Of a stretch of DNA of 64,000 nucleotides, positions 59,927 through 64,000 are shown piece by piece. The notes beneath the pieces are model-generated. The model had not been told where the DNA came from, made no database searches, and saw only the letters and a list, made by a program, of their open reading frames with translations. Both the position numbers and the translations under genes were made by a program. The DNA lies in the NCBI GenBank assembly GCA_030998225.1, contig JAPYXD010000677.1, positions 12,895,501 through 12,959,500 of the forward strand. Direction: 5' to 3'. Source of the DNA: Diplolepis rosae. Its lineage: Eukaryota; Arthropoda; Insecta; Hymenoptera; Diplolepididae. Positions within the stretch are counted from its first letter, which is position 1. The number at the start of each line of letters is the position of its first letter.

Positions 59927-60917
59927 ATGACGACGATTGAGGAGCAGGTGGCTCAACTGGACGAGTTGACGGTGGATGCATTAAAAGAGAAACCACATGA
60001 GCTTGGATGTTCAGTGTCGAGGGCGAAAGCAGTTATAAGGGGGGCACTCTATGAAACGCTAAAAAAATGGTCAATTTTCTTTATTTCATTGTACAGAAAC
60101 AGAAAAAGACAGAAAAATTCCGCTTGAAATATCTGTAGATATTAGTTTGAAGTTGAAAAAAAAAAATTTTATGAATAAAAAAAAATTCAAAATGGTGGAG
60201 ATATTGAGCATCTCCCAAGGCTGGTTTTAAAAAAGACGTCTTTCCGTTCACACGATGCCGTCCGAAGTTGAAGTCTGAAACATACAAATGATATATCAAA
60301 TTAATCAGCAGGTTTGTCTCAAGTGCGTGAACCTCAAAAACTATATAAATTTACAAAATTTAGCAACAAAACCATGTAAACAAAAAAAGGTTGGTTTTTG
60401 CTTAGTTGTTTTTATTAAAAAACAGTTAAAATTTTTTTTTTTAATCGTATTTCCGAGGTTTATGCACTTTTGTGTTCAATATCCTACAAAATGAGTATAC
60501 ATTCGTGTAAATGGGTTCAATAGTTTTTTTTGAATCGTGTGAACGGACTCTAAAAACCAGCCTCGGAAGATGCTCAATAAGTCCGCCATTTTTAATTTTT
60601 TTTATTTATAATTTTTTTTTTTTTTGACCTTAAACTATTATCTACAGATATTTCAAATGAAAATTTCCTGTCTTTTTCTGTTTCTATACAATAAAATAAG
60701 GAAAATTGGCCATTTTTTTAGCGTTTCATAGAGTGCGACAAAGACAACGAAAACGACGCTCAAGAGGTTCACGAAAATGAACACAGCAGGGCATCTTTGA
60801 CGCATAATGGCGCTGACAATGTTCGGCAGAATCTCAACGGTGGGCAAAGGTGTGGGGGGCAACCTGGAAGAAACCCACAAGCAGGTGAGAGATTGGCTCG
60901 CGTTATATCAGAAGAAA
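59927..60917 (+). pseudogene. Retrotransposon gag, disrupted N-terminal part
   Basis: The frame opens at 59927 (MTTIEEQVAQLDELTV) and reads a SAP-like motif (LTVDALKEKPHELG) common at the start of some Gypsy-type Gag proteins. It is cut at codon 39-40 by the inverted-repeat element. After that element, 60737-60917 is open again with a charged, low-complexity stretch before a stop. A frame change near 60800 would instead continue as QVRDWLALYQKK. No capsid core or zinc knuckle is seen. Confidence 0.6.
60044..60736. mobile_element. Inverted-repeat element inside the gag sequence
   Basis: Termini GCACTCTATGAAACGCT and its perfect inverse; the arms continue about 80 bp (CAGAAACAGAAAAAGACAG). The interior also pairs (60220-60260 with 60540-60580). 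No transposase. Confidence 0.88.
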
Positions 60918-61020
60918 ACACGCGGTGATGTGGTTTCTTTATCAGGCAGTGGTAAAGTTAAATTTATCCACACACATCTGAATATGTTTAAAATATAAAT
61001 GTTCATAAACAGTAATTTAT

Positions 61021-61912
61021 TGGATCTATAACTTAATTCGTGCGGTTTGCTAAGAGATGGCGTAACTTGATTATTATTCCATCGTTCCAATATTTCCAAT
61101 ATCTTTTTCAGTATATGTCATTCATTTGAAGCGTAAACAACAATAATTTTTTTTACTCAAATATGTCGAACTTTGTGCCTGAAAAAATCTTTTTGCAGGG
61201 AGTTCTTCTTCATTACTTTAATATGAAGAAAACTGCTGCCGAAAGTCATCGTATTTTGGTGGAAGTTTATGGTGAACATGCTCTAGCTGAGCGAACGTGC
61301 CAAAAGTGGTTTGCGCGATTTAAAAGTGGTGATTTTGGCTTGGAAGACGAAGAACGTCCTGGGCAGCCAAAAAAGTTTAAAGATGAAGAATTGGAAGCAT
61401 TACTCGATGAAGATTGTTGCCAAACACAAGAAGAGCTCGCAGAATCTTTGGAAGTCACTCAAGCAGCCATTTCAAAACGTTTAAAAGCAGCCGGATATAT
61501 TCAAAATCAAGGAAATTGGGTTCCACATGAACTTACGCCGAGAGACGTTCAAAGGCGGTTTTGCATGTCCGAAATGCTGCTGGAACGTTACAAAAAGAAG
61601 CCATTTTTGCATCGAATTGTTACTGGTGATGAAAAATTGATCCATTACGACAACCCCAAGTGCAAAAAATCATATATCAAACCCGGCCAACCAGACAAAT
61701 CAACGGCAAAGCCGAATATCTATGGCGCGAAGGTAATGCTCTGTATTTGGCGGGATCAGAAGGGTGTGCTGTATTATGAGCTGCTAAAACCGGGTACAAC
61801 CATCAATGGAGAACGCTACCGCAATACTTTGAATAATACTATTGTACATGTTTTTCTTAAAGAAACGTTCAAATTTTGAAAAAAAACCGCACGAATTAAG
61901 TTATAGATCCAA
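61021..61912 (+). mobile_element. mariner element, internally deleted
   Basis: TA at 61019-61020 and 61913-61914. Perfect 20-bp-plus inverted termini starting TTGGATCTATAACTTAATTC. 892 bp instead of about 1.3 kb: the 3' third of the transposase gene is missing. It belongs to a different mariner lineage from the one at 56150, judged by termini and protein. Confidence 0.93.
61163..61879 (+). CDS. Truncated mariner transposase, open frame
   Basis: 238 codons without a stop. Residues 1-110 hold the two helix-turn-helix units that bind the element ends, with the GRPR-type linker RPGQPKK at 65-71. WVPHEL at 119-124 is the mariner linker signature. The first catalytic Asp is Asp156 in VTGDEK; the usual Trp after it is Leu. 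After GERYRNTLNN the gene jumps to unrelated codons and ends, so the second and third catalytic Asp are gone. It cannot cut DNA but might still bind mariner ends and dimerise. Leader of 142 bp from the left terminus. The intact frame beside a large deletion suggests a recent event. Confidence 0.88.
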   Translation: MSNFVPEKIFLQGVLLHYFNMKKTAAESHRILVEVYGEHALAERTCQKWFARFKSGDFGLEDEERPGQPKKFKDEELEALLDEDCCQTQEELAESLEVTQAAISKRLKAAGYIQNQGNWVPHELTPRDVQRRFCMSEMLLERYKKKPFLHRIVTGDEKLIHYDNPKCKKSYIKPGQPDKSTAKPNIYGAKVMLCIWRDQKGVLYYELLKPGTTINGERYRNTLNNTIVHVFLKETFKF

Positions 61913-61914
61913 TA

Positions 61915-62922
61915 CATTACACAATTTTTTACGGAATATTAACACTATACTTACTGAAAATACACGAAACAAACGCGAGACCAGAAACCATACCGGTACC
62001 ATATTTACAAAACACTATTTGATGTAAAAGCGTAACTGAACGGCGCGCATGCTTAGCATGGCGCGGACTCCCATCTTCAACTTACGCTCCTTGCAATTAA
62101 CATAGTCTATTCTTCTCACAGATACGGTAAACTATTTTTCAAAAATTCAGTACTTTGCGCTATCAATTTTTATTTTTTTCATACATATTTAAGTAAAAGG
62201 AAGTATCATAAACATACTGAAGACTTTATCTCAATTTTGATAAAAATTACAGATACGCTCGTTTTCATTTGCACGGCAGAGCAGTGGTAAATAATATTTT
62301 CCACATCTACACACATTTCATAAATGTGTTGTAAACAACTTTTTCATCACATTACACATGGTGTTATATGGGGCGTTTCATATGAAAGGCAAAAGTAAGT
62401 CATCGATTTTCTTTATTTTTGATTATTTTGTAATGATTGGCACAATGGTGCCAAATTGTTTTTAAAAATGTTCAATATTTTCAATGTTATTCACAATTGG
62501 AACTTTTGGTCGTTTTTTTCATGATTTTTTAATCCAAAATCTGTTAATCGTACAAAAGAATAGTCTAATACAGAAGTTCGCAGAAAACATTGAATTTTGT
62601 TCATGTAAAAAAAATTTACAAAATTGTAAATTGTTAATTGTTTATTTGACAAAAAAATTGAATTCATGATTTTAAACGTGAAGGACATCATCGATTTTCA
62701 AATTTTTTGTTTTTCAATAATGTTTAGAGTCTGCCTAACTTACCGTGAAAATATAAAAAATCGTTTTTTTTGTTACATTGGAGTAAAATTTTTTTTAAGT
62801 TTAAAACTCTCGACGCGTCATATCAAGCCTCTGACCCTAGCGGTCGGGTACACCCAGAATAGTATTGAAAAGTGCTGAAAATGACACTTAGGGACGCTTA
62901 CTCATATTTTAAACATGTGTTC
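61915..62922. other. Intergenic, no gene supported
   Basis: 62250-62288 is an inverted match to 59490-59528 (TGCCGTGCAAATGAAAA, GAGCGTATCTG), so a larger element may enclose the retrotransposon and mariner. GCGCGCATGCTTAGCATGGCGC near 62041 and TTGGCACAATGGTGCCAA near 62438 are small palindromes. No coding signal. Confidence 0.35.
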
Positions 62923-63164
62923 AGCTTTATTAATTATTATTTCTTGACATTTTATTCCTTTTCATATCATACCAAGAATACTCATAAAAAAAGAGGAAGG
63001 AAGAAGGCGACCACCAAAACCCCTTCCTTCGTTTCATGTGATTAGCTTTATTAATTATTATTTCTTGACATTTTATTTCTTTTCATAGCATACCAAGAAT
63101 ACTCATAAAAAAAGAAGAAGGAAGAAGGCGACCACCGAAACCCCTTCCTTCATTTCCTTCGTCC
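62923..63164 (+). repeat. Tandem duplication, two 121-bp units
   Basis: 62923-63043 and 63044-63164 match along their length with a few substitutions (AGCTTTATTAATTATTATT start, GAAGGCGACCACC and CCCCTTCCTTC near the end). Confidence 0.93.
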
Positions 63165-63370
63165 TTTTTTATTTCTTTTTCACATGAAATAGAAAATTGT
63201 AATTTTGTACATTAAATACAATACAATCGAAATTTATGTGGTAAATTTTCTACTACAAAATAATAATATACGAAGTATTTAATTGTTTTTATCCTATTTG
63301 GATTGTACGCAGTTTGTATATACTTCATAAAAACGAAATTACATCATTTTGAAAATTTCTGATAAAAAGT

Positions 63371-63570
63371 CGTCATAAAGTGCACTTTATTGCCCCTTGT
63401 GGGTCATAAAAATCCATTTTTCGATCCCACAGTAGGAAAAAAATCGTGTGCAACACGGGAAAAACTTTTCTTTTACTCGTGTGATTATTGCCCTCGCTGT
63501 ACCCAGGTACTAAACTTCGCACTCGGTAAATAGACTTTTTTTCCCTAGCTGCACAAAATACTATTAATTA
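63371..63570 (+). repeat. Repeat family D, copy 2
   Basis: Reverse-complement relative of 7323-7520: AAGTGCACTTTAT, CCATTTTTCGATCCCAC, ATCGTGTGCAACACGGGAAA, TTGCCCTCGCTG, AACTTCGCACTCGG, CCCTAGCTGCACAAAATA in matching order. Confidence 0.75.
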
Positions 63571-64000
63571 CCTTCTACTTATTCACAATGCACAAAAATA
63601 AAATTTGTATCGGAAAAAGTCCAGAACTCGTACCAAAGTCTGGGATACGATAAAAGTTCCATAGTTATTCAGAAACTTTTCGTATAATTTTATGAACGTT
63701 CGACAAAAATTCAGGAACTGTCTAGAAAAAATTATGAAACGGTTCCCAACTTTTTTTTTTTACTAATTATTCAGAATGTTGAGAAAAAAATTGAGAATAA
63801 TATCTAAGATCTTACGAAATTTTGAATGATCTATTATTTCGTTGTGTACTGGATAATCACATGACAAGTTTCGGGCTACTTCAGCGTGACGGTTCCCTCT
63901 TTTGACGTCAAATTACATATTGACAGAAATATTATGTGAGTAATACTTTATAGTTAATACAGTATTGTTCATAATATTGTATTCTGATTTCATGCTTGAA
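63571..64000. other. Right edge, nothing recognised
   Basis: AT-rich, no gene or element identified before the window ends. Confidence 0.4.

Larger units (their letters stand above)
59592..60998 (+). mobile_element. LTR retrotransposon fragment: LTR end, primer site, gag start
   Basis: Region 59592-59804 looks like the end of an LTR: a TATATAAAA box near 59718, a duplicated AATCAAACTGATAATA segment (59591 and 59730) and a CTACA end. The primer-binding site follows, then a leader and the start of gag at 59927. No pol or second LTR is seen in the window. The body is split by an inverted-repeat element (60044-60736) and stops near the mariner at 61021. Confidence 0.7.

Overview
The window is a strongly AT-rich piece of eukaryotic nuclear DNA, almost certainly from an insect. 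It has GT-AG introns, six-cysteine insect-type trypsins with TATA-box promoters about 50 bp from the start codon, two mariner elements, one Tc1-type element and a dense load of short inverted-repeat elements. I suspect a parasitoid or other hymenopteran, but nothing in the sequence fixes the order. Six multi-exon genes can be rebuilt here; the rest is mostly transposon debris.

1.9-13.4 kb holds a palindromic cluster of four secreted trypsin-like serine protease genes in the order <- <- -> ->. Each has a short signal-peptide exon, a phase-1 intron and one large exon carrying the whole protease. The middle two, head to head with 714 bp between their start codons, lie in a large inverted duplication. 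Their main exons are almost identical although their signal exons, introns and 3' flanks differ, which points to recent gene conversion. All four keep the catalytic triad and the trypsin-specificity Asp, so they look functional.

13.4-24.5 kb has no confident gene. It holds tandem duplications, several inverted-repeat elements and one doubtful exon near 22 kb. At 24.5-27.4 kb a complete five-exon gene encodes maleylacetoacetate isomerase (zeta-class glutathione transferase, tyrosine catabolism), starting from a 9-nt first coding exon.

33.9-48.9 kb (minus strand) is a five-exon, 15-kb gene for a homologue of the R7 RGS-binding protein (R7BP), a membrane anchor for RGS7/Gbeta5 complexes. Its introns hold at least eleven inserted elements, among them a 1.24-kb near-perfect hairpin.

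48.9-64 kb is repeat-dominated: long fold-back elements, a frame-broken mariner, an internally deleted mariner that keeps an open 238-codon N-terminal transposase frame, and the start of an LTR retrotransposon (tRNA-Pro-type primer site, SAP-like Gag start) itself hit by an inverted-repeat element.

A recurring theme is the target TTAA. At least nine non-autonomous elements of several families are flanked by TTAA or TTAA-like sites, and two of them abut and share a single TTAA. This suggests that a piggyBac-type transposase has been active in this genome. A second theme is a short CCCTCG...CGCTCGGGC core that recurs in otherwise different repeats.
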